This document shows positions 6,344 through 14,903 of a stretch of DNA of 28,972 bases, in pieces. The DNA comes from JAGOPO01 sp035524755 (GTDB lineage Bacteria > Patescibacteriota > Minisyncoccia > 2-02-FULL-40-12 > GWA2-44-9). Within the stretch, counting starts at the first letter, position 1. Each line of letters begins with the position of its first letter. Under the pieces are notes generated by a model. The model had not been told where the DNA came from and made no database searches. It saw only the letters and a list, made by a program, of their open reading frames with translations. Where the stretch lies: the NCBI GenBank assembly GCA_035524755.1, contig DATKOD010000002.1:1-28972 (forward strand), written 5' to 3'. The position numbers were made by a program, and so were the translations under genes.

Positions 6344-6442
6344 ATGATACTAGACCGCCGCACGATACGCATCCTCTCGATCGTATTCGCCATCGTCACC
6401 ATAACCGCCATGGTGGCTTTTCTGCTGGTCCCCCTGCTCTAG
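6344..6442 (+). CDS. Putative 32-residue single-pass membrane protein
   Basis: A small reading frame runs from ATG to TAG in the 119-bp gap between ftsB (diverging) and the cupredoxin-like gene (converging). The product starts with a charged head (MILDRRTIR) and continues as one hydrophobic helix of about 20 residues ending in LLVPLL. This charge-then-helix layout is what a real small membrane protein would show and is unlikely by chance in such GC-rich DNA. A TGATAGAAT extended -10 sits exactly where a leaderless message would need it. Function unknown; position suggests a membrane or division link. It could still be a chance frame. Confidence 0.5.
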   Translation: MILDRRTIRILSIVFAIVTITAMVAFLLVPLL

Positions 6443-6448
6443 TCCCCC

Positions 6449-6991
6449 CTACTGGACGGTGAGCGTCCCGTGCATGTACCCATGCATCGCGTCGGACATC
6501 TGGTATGTGCCGGGCGCGAAATCTCCGGAGTCCAATGACCATTGCTGGCCGGGTTGCATCCTGCCGCTGGATCTGCCGTCAACTACGACGGAATAGAACG
6601 CATCTACCGCCGTGAACACGATGATATCGCCCTTATTGACCGTCAGTGCGCTCGGATCGAACTGCTGGCCTGACAGATTGACCGTATAGGTCTGTGGGCT
6701 GGGTACGGGAGTCGGCGTTTGGGTTTGTGTCGGAATGGGACCCGGTGTGGGCATGTGACTGACGACCGGGGTGTTCGTCGGCGCAGCTGTTGGTTTCGGC
6801 GCCACGGTGGGTATCAGAGTCGGCGATGGTGATGATGTTCCCGACGGTTTTGGCGTGATTGTATGGGACGGCGATGGTGAAACGGATGGTGATATGGCGG
6901 ACTCGGGCGCGACCACGGCGTGCGGACGGAACACGAAGTACCCCGCGACGACCAGCACGATGACCAGAAGGACGATGCCGGTGATTCTCAT
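6449..6991 (-). CDS. Secreted/anchored cupredoxin-like protein with degenerate copper site
   Basis: A 180-residue protein in three parts: an N-terminal hydrophobic anchor (residues 3-20), a long Pro/Thr/Ser-rich linker (about 28-98), and a C-terminal beta domain of the cupredoxin type (about 100-180). The linker would be extended and possibly glycosylated, holding the domain away from the membrane. In the domain, FDPSALTVNKGDIIVF and the C-terminal GTYQMSDAMHGYMHGTLTV align with blue-copper folds. The usual first His is replaced in DAFYSVVV and the usual Cys position reads D, while the second His and Met remain. A classical type 1 copper site is therefore unlikely. The ATG is six bases after a TATACT, suggesting a leaderless mRNA. 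Confidence 0.8.
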   Translation of the reverse strand: MRITGIVLLVIVLVVAGYFVFRPHAVVAPESAISPSVSPSPSHTITPKPSGTSSPSPTLIPTVAPKPTAAPTNTPVVSHMPTPGPIPTQTQTPTPVPSPQTYTVNLSGQQFDPSALTVNKGDIIVFTAVDAFYSVVVDGRSSGRMQPGQQWSLDSGDFAPGTYQMSDAMHGYMHGTLTVQ

Positions 6992-6997
6992 ACGGCA

Positions 6998-7027
6998 AGT
7001 ATACCGCTAACGCTTCAGCATCTTCAA
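6998..7027 (-). promoter_or_regulatory. Promoter for cupredoxin-like gene inside the end of lepA
   Basis: Minus strand: TTGAAG (7022-7027), an 18-bp spacer and TATACT (6998-7003). Six bases then separate the -10 from the ATG at 6991. The -10 matches five of six; the -35 matches four of six. The geometry predicts a leaderless transcript and gives the gene independent expression from the glycan/lepA operon. Confidence 0.5.
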
Positions 7028-8803
7028 GAACACGTCGTGCGGGATATGGACCTTCCCTTCGGCCTTCATGCGTGATTTGCCTCGTTTCTGTTTCTCCAAT
7101 AGTTTCATCTTCCGTGTCACATCACCGCCGTAGAGATATCCGGTGACGTCCTTGCGGAGCGCACGGATGTCTTCGCGGGCGAGGATCTTGCCGCCCACCG
7201 CGGCCTGGAGCGTCACTTGGAACCACTGCCGCGGCAGTGTTCCCTTCAGTTTTTCTACCATCGCCCGTCCGATCCGTGTGGCCTGCTCCCGAGGAACGAT
7301 GCGCGAGAACGCTTCGACCGGGTCTCCGGCTACCAGTATATCCAGCCGCACCAGATCGTACGGTTCGCTGCCGGACGGCTCATATCCCATCGATGCGTAT
7401 CCCTGCGAGACCGATTTGAGCCGGTCATAGAAATCCGTGACGATTTCCGCCAGCGGCACGCGGTATTTCAGGACGGCGGTCTCGGTTCCCAGATAATCAG
7501 TCCCCGAATACGTGTTGCGTATCGTCGAGACGAGTTCCATGACCGGACCGACGTAGGATTTCGGCGCGATGATCTCCAGGTCTACGACGGGCTCGGCGAT
7601 GGCCGTGAAGTGCGACGGGTCCGGAAGCGCGGCGGCGGAACGCACCGAACGTACGTCGCCGTCCTTCATGGTGACTTGGTACTCCACCGAAGGCGTCGTC
7701 ACGATGAGCCGGAGACCGAACTCACGGGCGAGGCGTTCAGTGATGATTTCCGTGTGCAGCATCCCCAGAAATCCCAGACGGAACCCGCGCCCGAGACCTG
7801 CCGATGACTCCGGTTCGTACTGCAGGGCGGCATCCGTGAGCTTGAGCTTGCCCAGGGCATCTCGAAGCTCGTCGTACTGCTCGCTGTTCTCGGGGAAGAA
7901 GCTCGCGAACACCATCGGACGTACCTCGCGATACCCCGGGAGCGCCTCGAACGCCGTCGTATCGACGGTCGCATCCGTGATGGTGTCGCCGACGCGGACC
8001 AGTCCCGGGTCCTTGAGGCCCGTCGCGACGTATCCGATCTCCCCTTCCCGCACGACGGTCCCGGGGGTCAGGCGCGGCGCGAAGGTCCCGACTTCGAGCG
8101 CTTCGAACTTTGTGCGCGCGGCGAACGCCATCGCGGCCGCTCCCGCGCGCAGTGTGCCGGAAACGACACGGACGAACGCGACGACGCCCTTGTAAGCATC
8201 GAACGTGGAGTCGAAGATGAGCGCGCGCAGCGTGCCGTCGTGGTACCGTTCGTGCGGCGCCGGCACGCGTTCGATGACCCGCTGCAAGAGTTCGGGCACG
8301 TGCATACCGGTCTTCGCGGATATCTCAAGGATGTCCGACTCCTCGACGCCCAACAGGTACGCGAGCTCTTCGCGCACCATCGCGGTCCGGGCGTTTGGCA
8401 TGTCGACTTTGTTGACCGCTGGCACGATGACCAGGCTCTGACGCTGTGCGAGGTGCAGGTTGGCCAACGTCTGCGCCTGTACGCCCTTGGTCGCATCCAC
8501 CAACAGGATGGCGCCCTCCACCGCCGCCAGCGAGCGGGATACTTCGTAGGAAAAATCCACGTGCCCGGGAGTGTCGATGAGATTCAGTTCGTAGTCGGTG
8601 CCGTCCAGCGTGTAGCGCATGCGGACCGGCTGCAGCTTGATGGTGATGCCCCGCTCGCGCTCCAGATCCATCGTGTCCAGGTACTGTTCGTGCATCTGCC
8701 GCTTCTGGACGGTCCCGGTGAGTTCAAGAAAACGGTCGGCAAGAGTGCTCTTGCCGTGGTCGATGTGCGCGATGATGCAGAAATTGCGGATTGGTGCAGT
8801 CAC
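7007..8803 (-). CDS. lepA: Elongation factor 4 (LepA), translational GTPase
   Basis: A 598-residue ribosome-associated GTPase of normal family length, implicated in back-translocation and 30S assembly. GTPase motifs are all present: G1 AHIDHGKST (residues 12-20), the switch I region ERERGITIK, G3 DTPGHVDF, G4 NKVDM and G5 SAKTG. The LepA-specific C-terminal domain ends in RKMKLLEKQKRGKSRMKAEGKVHIP-type sequence, which separates it from EF-G and BipA. Translation starts with GTG, supported by GGAGG six bases upstream and by the family N-terminus directly following. It starts 14 nt after the DUF4012 stop, so it appears to be the last gene of the surface-glycan operon. Confidence 0.97.
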   Translation of the reverse strand: MTAPIRNFCIIAHIDHGKSTLADRFLELTGTVQKRQMHEQYLDTMDLERERGITIKLQPVRMRYTLDGTDYELNLIDTPGHVDFSYEVSRSLAAVEGAILLVDATKGVQAQTLANLHLAQRQSLVIVPAVNKVDMPNARTAMVREELAYLLGVEESDILEISAKTGMHVPELLQRVIERVPAPHERYHDGTLRALIFDSTFDAYKGVVAFVRVVSGTLRAGAAAMAFAARTKFEALEVGTFAPRLTPGTVVREGEIGYVATGLKDPGLVRVGDTITDATVDTTAFEALPGYREVRPMVFASFFPENSEQYDELRDALGKLKLTDAALQYEPESSAGLGRGFRLGFLGMLHTEIITERLAREFGLRLIVTTPSVEYQVTMKDGDVRSVRSAAALPDPSHFTAIAEPVVDLEIIAPKSYVGPVMELVSTIRNTYSGTDYLGTETAVLKYRVPLAEIVTDFYDRLKSVSQGYASMGYEPSGSEPYDLVRLDILVAGDPVEAFSRIVPREQATRIGRAMVEKLKGTLPRQWFQVTLQAAVGGKILAREDIRALRKDVTGYLYGGDVTRKMKLLEKQKRGKSRMKAEGKVHIPHDVFLKMLKR

Positions 8804-8817
8804 GGATGGCCTCCAGT

Positions 8818-10866
8818 CTACTCGAGGGAGGCAGTAACCGCAAGGTCGCTGTCAAGAGCATCGAACAACCGCCAGGAGTCCGGCCAAGGGGTCATACGCG
8901 GCGTGGAATCGGTGACGGTGAGGCCCGGCTTATCGATGGTCAACTGGAATTCGGACACGCGCAGGCCGGACTGCTTCTGAACGTACAGGTGATAGTCGTT
9001 GCTGTATGCGGCCGCAGGGACCGCATATTCGAGCTGCACTGAGGCGGTCTGCCCCGGATCGAGATCCATCCAGAACCCGAAACTCGTTTTACCCGACTCC
9101 ATGCCCGATGACTCCAGCGCCACGAGGTCCGGGTCGCGTACCGCACCGGACCCATACGTCATGATGGGTTTGGGTGCCGGATCGGCACCGGTGATACCGC
9201 GCAGCGTGGAACCCGCGGGAACCAAAACACGGATATAGGAATGGTTCGGCTTGTTGTAGAACGCGTACGGCGTGTTCCCGCCGGTATGCGTGCGCGCGAC
9301 GGTCAGACGATGGACAAGCGTCCCGTCAACCAGGCGCGTCTCAAGTTTCAATGTCGTATCGGTCACCGCGTCCGCTTTGACGCCCTTCACATTGGATACG
9401 ACGACCATCAGGTAGTCTCCGGGCGGTGACAGCACCGCGCCCGACCATCCGGTCTTCGTGACGAACTGCTGCATGGACGGGTCCGAGAAGTACGCCATGA
9501 TATCGCGGTCATCCAGCGACTTCTTGAGCATCGTGAGGAGTTTCGCTTGGTTGTCGGCGGACAACGAAGTGAGCCGCTCGAGCACGATGGGCGCAAGGTC
9601 CGCGATGATACGCTTGGGTTGCCCGGTCGATCGGTCTTCATCGACCTGCGACTGCAGTGTTGCCAGGAAGTTGTCCGCCGTGATGGTCGCACTGTAGCCC
9701 GGAACCGTCAGTGGTCCGGTCACGCTCAGGATATCCTGTAGCACTTCGGGATGGATGGAGATGACGCCATCCACGTCCGCCCCGCCCGATAACTTCCAGA
9801 ACTGCATGACCTTCTTTGCCGACGTGGGGAAGTCCGCCCACCATGCCGCATCGCGCATCCCCCATGACGGCGTGATCGATTGCAGCTGCAGCGGGGGTAC
9901 GATGAGTTCCTTGATCTGACCGTCCGGATTGTAGATATCGTCTGCACGCCAGTCCTTGATCTTGCCCGCTTCCATCGTCAGCAGGCCGTATGTTCCGGGG
10001 AATCCTCCGGTCGGGCGGAGTTCACTGGAGTTCTGGAACAGGATCAGGTAGCGCCGTGACTGGTCTTCTCCGGCAAACAAGCGCAGGAACGCGACCAGGT
10101 CATCTGCATCGTCGACGAGCCCCGTGATACCCGGCAACCGGTCGCGGAATGTGAGGAATTCATCACGCATGGTGTCCGGAACGTCGGCAGGCTGGACGTT
10201 CTTCAGAAGGCCGGTCGCCGTCGCGATGTCCGCTTTCGCGCGGGCAAGTGCGATATCCAGTGTCGCCAGTTGCGTGGACATCGACACGCCCGCGATGCCA
10301 GGACGGTCAGCCGTCTGCCCCAGACCGCTGAATGACCCGATCACGTCGGTCATGGCCGTACCAGCATCAGAGAGCGCCCGCCCCGCATTGATGAGATCCA
10401 TCCCGGCACCCACTGCATGCAGGCCGGGAATCTTCGAAATCAGGCTCACCAGCGTGGGACCGATGAGATTCAACTCGCTCCCGGCCGCATCGAATCCGTC
10501 ACGTGCCGCGGTAAGGTCGGTATGCGCGGCCGCGATATCCATCGATGAGAGATCGTCTTTCGCTGCGACCATGTGCGCCATCGCCGCGCTCCCCTGCTGG
10601 ATCGCGCGCGTACGGACGCTCAATCCGTACCGGCTCACGTACAATAATCCCACGATGACCACGCCGGCGCCGATGAACCACGGCACAAGACTCATCAGTC
10701 CGCTCCAGGGTCGCGGCTGTGGACGGAGCACGGTCGAATGCGCACGATCAGCCCAGTCATCGAACGGATGTTTCAGCGGCACCACCGGCGGTTGCGGTGC
10801 ACGGACAGGCGTCGCGACGGCATCGCGGAGTTCACGGACAATATCCTCGCTCGCGCGAGTCGGCAT
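8818..10866 (-). CDS. DUF4012 domain membrane protein
   Basis: A 682-residue protein with a cytoplasmic N-terminal tail of about 55 residues, one transmembrane helix (about 58-79), and a very large extracytoplasmic region. The region starts with a helical part (Ala-rich, residues about 90-230) and continues into the DUF4012 core. The core shows LFQNSSELRPTGGFPGTYG, then WADFPTSAKKVMQFWKLSGG and VDGVISIHPEVLQDIL, which are the family's hallmark stretches. DUF4012 proteins occur beside polysaccharide genes in Actinobacteria and CPR, but their activity is not established. The gene follows a GT4 gene by four bases and precedes lepA. A role in surface-glycan attachment or assembly is inferred from position only. 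Confidence 0.9.
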   Translation of the reverse strand: MPTRASEDIVRELRDAVATPVRAPQPPVVPLKHPFDDWADRAHSTVLRPQPRPWSGLMSLVPWFIGAGVVIVGLLYVSRYGLSVRTRAIQQGSAAMAHMVAAKDDLSSMDIAAAHTDLTAARDGFDAAGSELNLIGPTLVSLISKIPGLHAVGAGMDLINAGRALSDAGTAMTDVIGSFSGLGQTADRPGIAGVSMSTQLATLDIALARAKADIATATGLLKNVQPADVPDTMRDEFLTFRDRLPGITGLVDDADDLVAFLRLFAGEDQSRRYLILFQNSSELRPTGGFPGTYGLLTMEAGKIKDWRADDIYNPDGQIKELIVPPLQLQSITPSWGMRDAAWWADFPTSAKKVMQFWKLSGGADVDGVISIHPEVLQDILSVTGPLTVPGYSATITADNFLATLQSQVDEDRSTGQPKRIIADLAPIVLERLTSLSADNQAKLLTMLKKSLDDRDIMAYFSDPSMQQFVTKTGWSGAVLSPPGDYLMVVVSNVKGVKADAVTDTTLKLETRLVDGTLVHRLTVARTHTGGNTPYAFYNKPNHSYIRVLVPAGSTLRGITGADPAPKPIMTYGSGAVRDPDLVALESSGMESGKTSFGFWMDLDPGQTASVQLEYAVPAAAYSNDYHLYVQKQSGLRVSEFQLTIDKPGLTVTDSTPRMTPWPDSWRLFDALDSDLAVTASLE

Positions 10867-10870
10867 GTCT

Positions 10871-12013
10871 TCATTGTAGCACGGAGCGGAGGACGTCCAT
10901 CGTCCGTGCAGCGGCTTGCGACCAGGTGAACATCGCCACGCGTGCGTATCCCCGCTGGATCATGCGTGTGCGTAGAGCATCATCATCAAGAAGCGCAGCG
11001 AGCGAGGCTGCAAGTCGGTCGATGCTGTACGGATCGACGAGCAGTCCCGCGTCACTGACCGTTTCGAACAGCGACGAGTTCGCCGATGCCAACACCGTCG
11101 TCCCGCAGGCCATCGCCTCCAATGGCGGGAATCCGAACCCCTCCATCAGCGACGGATATGCCAGTACGGTCGCGGCCGAGAGCCAGAGCGCGCGTTCTTC
11201 CCGTCGAAGTTGTCCGACGAACCGGATGCGTGTACGTAAGGCCGAGCGATGGATCTGATCACGCAGCGGGCCCTCAAGCCAGCCGTCAGGCCCGGCAATA
11301 ACAAGCCCGAGATCCGCGTAGCGACGACCGGATGCGATACGCTCGAATGCCGCCACCAACGCCCCGAGATTCTTCCTCGGTTCACGGGTTCCCAGTGCGA
11401 ATACAAACCGACGCGGCAAACTTTCGCGGGCCCGGAACAATTCTATCTCCCCGTCACTCGCACGCTTCACCGATGGATCGATGCCGGAGTGCACGGTCGT
11501 CACCCGTTCAGGCACGATCCCGTAGCGACCGATGAGGTCACGCCGCGTGCTTTCGGAGACGGCGATGATATGATCGGCGGTCCGTGCCTGCATGCGCGGC
11601 CGCATGACCGCCCGGTGCCAGAAGCGACGTCCCACTGAGAGCAGCTCAGGCATCGACTCATACGACAGGTCGTGCCATGTCATGACACGTCTGCACGAGG
11701 GCGACGTCGCCGCCAATAAGAAGTGCGGGAAGAAGAATACATCCGCGCCGCCGATAAACCGATCGATGTATGGCCGTCCCGTACACCGCGTCCTTGCCCA
11801 CAGCAGACGATTCGAATGTTCCGTTTCATGGATGATGATGTTTGCGGCGGACATCCACGGCCGCTGGTCCAGTGGCTGCCGACCAGAATAGAAAAGCTTC
11901 CATGTCACGTCATGGAACTTCACCAGCTCCCGAAGGATTTGTTCCGTGTATTCCCGGATGCCGCCGTGCGGGGCAGGGCCCAGCACACGGATATCAACGC
12001 CGACCGTCACCAT
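10871..12013 (-). CDS. Family 4 glycosyltransferase
   Basis: A 380-residue GT-B enzyme. The N-terminal domain has PHGGIREYTEQIL, the usual glycine-rich acceptor loop, and WHDLSYESMPE. The C-terminal domain has VHSGIDPS, FALGTREPRKNLGALVAAF (the linker/K-N-L motif of GT4) and EGFGFPPLEAMACG, the E-x7-E nucleotide-sugar motif. I chose the ATG at 12013 because MVTVGVDIRVLG is the normal first beta strand; longer frames add sequence that is only the other frame of the upstream gene. The start overlaps the upstream GT4 stop by 20 bases. It probably adds a sugar to the glycan begun by the WbaP-type enzyme; the sugar is unknown. Confidence 0.92.
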   Translation of the reverse strand: MVTVGVDIRVLGPAPHGGIREYTEQILRELVKFHDVTWKLFYSGRQPLDQRPWMSAANIIIHETEHSNRLLWARTRCTGRPYIDRFIGGADVFFFPHFLLAATSPSCRRVMTWHDLSYESMPELLSVGRRFWHRAVMRPRMQARTADHIIAVSESTRRDLIGRYGIVPERVTTVHSGIDPSVKRASDGEIELFRARESLPRRFVFALGTREPRKNLGALVAAFERIASGRRYADLGLVIAGPDGWLEGPLRDQIHRSALRTRIRFVGQLRREERALWLSAATVLAYPSLMEGFGFPPLEAMACGTTVLASANSSLFETVSDAGLLVDPYSIDRLAASLAALLDDDALRTRMIQRGYARVAMFTWSQAAARTMDVLRSVLQ

Positions 12014-13082
12014 GGATGAGTGCATGCATCTTGGCACGAAATACGGGAACGTCGAAACGCTCCGCCTGACCGCGGCACAGATTCGGCAACCATTTGAGCC
12101 GGCTTGCGCGCTCCAGCGCGTCAGTGAGCGATTCCGGTGAAGCCTCATCGAAGAATACTCCCGTGATACGGTCGATGATCGTCTCCAGTGCTCCCCCGCC
12201 CCGCAGTGCGACGACCGGACGGCCTGATGCCATCGCCTCCAGGGGCACGATGCCGAAATCCTCCTCCTGAGGGAATACGACCCCGACAGATTGCCGGTAG
12301 AGGTCGCCCAATCGTTCGTCATTCACTTGGCCGAGAAACTCGATATTCCCCTTCGCCGCGTGCTTGAGCCGACGTTCCTCGACGCCCGTTCCCACGATCT
12401 TCAACGGCCAGCCGAGCCGGTTGAACGTCTCGATGGCAAGGTCGAAATTCTTGTATGCGACGAATCTGCCGACCATCAGCCAGAAGGTGCCCGGGCCTTC
12501 TGCGAGTTGGAATTTCGCGATATTGACCGGCGGATGGATGACCACGGAATCGCGGCCGTAGTATTTCTGGATGCGCCGGCGCACGAACTCGGAAATCGCG
12601 ACCCACTCATCGACGCGCGCTGCCGCCTGCTGGTCCCAGACCCGCAAGTACGACAAGAGCAGCGGTGAGAGACGTCCGATGGGCAATGGATACGTGAATC
12701 GACGGACGAATCGTTGGCTATCGTCCCAGAGGAACCGCGGCGGTGTCAGGCAATAACAGAGGTGCCGGGTCCCGGGATGCGTGATGACGCCCTTGGCGAA
12801 CGACGCGGATACCGACACGACGGTATCGAACGCGCGCAAATCGAACTGCTCGACTGCCATCGGCATCAGAGGCGCATACAGGTGGTGCCAACGCTTCGCA
12901 CCCGGCAGGCTTTGGATGAACGATGTTCGAATGACTTGTGATCTGAACACACCCCCCGTGAGGCGCTCGTCGTACAATGTCGTGTAGATCGGCGCGGTCG
13001 GCAGCATCGACGACAGCACCTGAAGGACGCGCTCAGCCCCGCCGTACTGGTTCAGGTATTCGTGGACGAGAACGGGTTTCAT
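11994..13082 (-). CDS. Family 4 glycosyltransferase (mannosyltransferase-like)
   Basis: A 362-residue GT-B enzyme. VHEYLNQYGGAERVL is the N-terminal glycine-rich loop often seen in O-antigen mannosyltransferases. LCYCLTPPRFLWDD and VAISEFVRRRIQKYYG follow in the first domain. In the second, LMVGRFVAYKNFDLAIETF and QEEDFGIVPLEAMASGRPV carry the K and E-x7-E donor-binding motifs. The ATG overlaps the stop of the phosphoglycosyltransferase gene (ATGA). The likely role is the second step in building a lipid-linked surface glycan. Donor specificity cannot be read from sequence; the mannosyl suggestion rests on family resemblance alone. Confidence 0.92.
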   Translation of the reverse strand: MKPVLVHEYLNQYGGAERVLQVLSSMLPTAPIYTTLYDERLTGGVFRSQVIRTSFIQSLPGAKRWHHLYAPLMPMAVEQFDLRAFDTVVSVSASFAKGVITHPGTRHLCYCLTPPRFLWDDSQRFVRRFTYPLPIGRLSPLLLSYLRVWDQQAAARVDEWVAISEFVRRRIQKYYGRDSVVIHPPVNIAKFQLAEGPGTFWLMVGRFVAYKNFDLAIETFNRLGWPLKIVGTGVEERRLKHAAKGNIEFLGQVNDERLGDLYRQSVGVVFPQEEDFGIVPLEAMASGRPVVALRGGGALETIIDRITGVFFDEASPESLTDALERASRLKWLPNLCRGQAERFDVPVFRAKMHALIHGDGRR

Positions 13083-14470
13083 ACGGCTGAACGGTCACGG
13101 AATACGAGAAGCACGGTCCGTGCGAGTATCCGCACGTCGAGCATGAACGACCAGTTCTCGATGTAGAACGTATCCAACGCGACCTCTTCTTCGAACGGCA
13201 GATCGCTGGAACCGGAAATCTGTGCCAGTCCGGTCGCCCCCGCTTTTATGGCAAGCACCTTGCGGTGATGCCGCTCGTATTTGGCGATCTCATCGGACTG
13301 GTGCGGACGCGGACCGACCAGCGAGATGTCGCCCCGGAAGACGTTGAAAAATTGCGGAAGCTCATCCAACCGGGTGCGACGGAGCATGCGTCCGACCGCG
13401 GTGACCCGGGGATCGTCATGCATCTTGAACAACGGACCGTCAGCGCGTTCGTTCATCGGCGTCAGCAGCGGCTTGAGCTCTTCCGCATTCTCGATCATGC
13501 TACGGAATTTGAAGAGGACGAACCGACGGTTGCGCGACATGCGTTCCAGCCGCACGAACACCGGACCGGCTGTCTCCCACTTGATGGCGAATGCGATGAC
13601 CGCAAACACCGGGCTCAGGAGCACCAGAGCGAACGTCGAACCGACGATATCCGTGATCCGCTTGAATATGCGCCCCCACCCCACAAGCGCCGTCCGACGC
13701 AATTGCACGATCGGAGTCTGACCGATGGCATCCACATCCCAGTGCGTCGTCAGCGTACGGTGGATGTTCGGTACGAATGTGAATTGTATATGCCGGTCAT
13801 TGCAGAAATCCACGAGCTCGGTGACCAGTTCGGGCGCATAATTGGGATCGGCGAGCATGATCTCATCGATGACGCCCCCCTCTTCACGTATCACCACTCC
13901 GATCGCATCCGTATCGGGTTCATCAAGACGCCGGATGATGCGGTATCCCAAGCCAGGATCCCCCGTGATCGTACGCGCGATGCGCTCGGAGACTTCGTCG
14001 GCACCGATCAGCAATACCCGGTGCGCACCGATGCCGGTGCGCGCCATCGCGTGGCGGTAGGCCAGACGGAAACATGCGCGACCGACGATGACCCAGACCG
14101 TCGCGGTCACCCAATACCCGACGACCAGGAATCGGGAGTTGAACAGCGATTGCTGCAGGAAGATGACCATGACGACCGCCATGATGGCGGCTGCGGACGC
14201 GATCGTGACGCGCGCCATCTCTTCCGGCTGGGTCATGCGCCGCTTCATCGAATAGAGTCCGGAAAAAGCGTAGATCACCACGAAAAGACCGGACACCACC
14301 AATGTCAGGCCCATGAACCTCGTGAACGGGAGATCGAGACTGAACAGGACAGGTCGCCACGAGGCCAGCGCCTGGGTACGCACGACGTACACGAACACCC
14401 CTGCCCCCACGAGGAGCGCGAAATCCACCGGTACGCGCAGAACATTGGCGACGATGTCACCCTTTTTCAT
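13079..14470 (-). CDS. Polyprenyl-phosphate hexose-1-phosphate transferase (WbaP/WcaJ type)
   Basis: A 463-residue phosphoglycosyltransferase that starts lipid-linked glycan synthesis by moving a sugar-1-phosphate from a nucleotide sugar to undecaprenyl phosphate. It has the WbaP layout: four hydrophobic helices in about residues 10-135, a soluble Rossmann-like middle domain (VLLIGADEVSERIA), and a C-terminal catalytic domain beginning with a re-entrant helix (FKRITDIVGSTFALVLLSP). FKFRSM, DPRVTAVGRMLRRTRLDELPQ with its D-E catalytic pair, and GDISLVGPRP are all present. I chose the ATG at 14470 because it follows a TGCTATACC extended -10 by nine bases and gives the basic MKKGD start; upstream sequence belongs to the rnpB terminator. 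It is the first gene of a wbaP-GT4-GT4-DUF4012-lepA operon. Confidence 0.93.
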   Translation of the reverse strand: MKKGDIVANVLRVPVDFALLVGAGVFVYVVRTQALASWRPVLFSLDLPFTRFMGLTLVVSGLFVVIYAFSGLYSMKRRMTQPEEMARVTIASAAAIMAVVMVIFLQQSLFNSRFLVVGYWVTATVWVIVGRACFRLAYRHAMARTGIGAHRVLLIGADEVSERIARTITGDPGLGYRIIRRLDEPDTDAIGVVIREEGGVIDEIMLADPNYAPELVTELVDFCNDRHIQFTFVPNIHRTLTTHWDVDAIGQTPIVQLRRTALVGWGRIFKRITDIVGSTFALVLLSPVFAVIAFAIKWETAGPVFVRLERMSRNRRFVLFKFRSMIENAEELKPLLTPMNERADGPLFKMHDDPRVTAVGRMLRRTRLDELPQFFNVFRGDISLVGPRPHQSDEIAKYERHHRKVLAIKAGATGLAQISGSSDLPFEEEVALDTFYIENWSFMLDVRILARTVLLVFRDRSAV

Positions 14471-14479
14471 ATCCGCGTC

Positions 14480-14488
14480 GGTATAGCA
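14480..14488 (-). promoter_or_regulatory. Extended -10 promoter of the glycan operon
   Basis: Minus strand TGCTATACC, nine bases before the ATG at 14470 and directly downstream of the rnpB terminator. There is no good -35 and no Shine-Dalgarno. It predicts a message with zero to three leader bases. Confidence 0.45.
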
Positions 14489-14500
14489 TAAAAGGAGACC

Positions 14501-14531
14501 AAAACGAAACCCCGCCGTGAGGCGGGGTTTC
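14501..14531 (-). terminator. Intrinsic terminator of rnpB
   Basis: Minus strand: a perfect 11-bp stem (GAAACCCCGCC / GGCGGGGTTTC, 14506-14531) with loop TCAC, followed by CGTTTTGG. It lies two bases after the predicted end of the RNase P RNA and just upstream of the wbaP promoter. Confidence 0.9.
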
Positions 14532-14532
14532 G

Positions 14533-14897
14533 GACGGTGTCCGCGATAAGCCGAGTTCTGTCGTGGATGATCATTTATCTGCGATCGATGTCGCCACCGA
14601 CCTGTAGCGTGCGAACTTTTCGAATGGCCTAAGGCCAGACGCTGCACTTGCACCCGGGTAAGGGTTTGGCCGTTTCACCCCCGGTCTTTGACCCGCGACC
14701 GGGATTGGGCTCGGCTGCTGATTGCTCAGTCGCCTTGGGTTCGCCCTCCCACCCCTTTCGGGGCCGGACGTCACTGCTCGCACCTCTTGGCTTGCGCCAG
14801 ACAGGCGTTACCTGCTACCCTGCTCCGCTTTTCAACGGGAGTGCTCGGACTTTCCTCTGCACCGTTTCCGGCACAGCGATCACCTACGGACACCGTC
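14533..14897 (-). ncRNA. rnpB: RNase P RNA component
   Basis: This is the catalytic RNA that trims tRNA 5' leaders. On the minus strand the 5' and 3' ends pair as GACGGTGTCCG with CGGACACCGTC (helix P1). Conserved regions are recognisable: AGAGGAAAGTCCGAGC (CR I), AGCAGGTAACGCCTG, GGGTGAAACGG, CCCGGGTGCAAG, and near the 3' end CCACGACAGAACTCGGCTTA (CR V). The RNA is about 365 nt. Compared with E. coli RNase P RNA from memory, the stretch after GGGTGAAA reaches AAACCC quickly, so hairpins in the P12-P14 region may be reduced. That comparison is rough. A strong extended -10 precedes the RNA and an intrinsic terminator follows it. Exact ends are uncertain by a few bases. Confidence 0.95.
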
Positions 14898-14903
14898 GGG
14901 ACC

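Noticed and set aside
13265..14491. 408-codon plus-strand open frame opposite the WbaP-type gene
   Set aside because: Its translation is His/Arg/Asp-rich without motifs, and the opposite strand encodes a full phosphoglycosyltransferase with catalytic D-E and VGPRP motifs.
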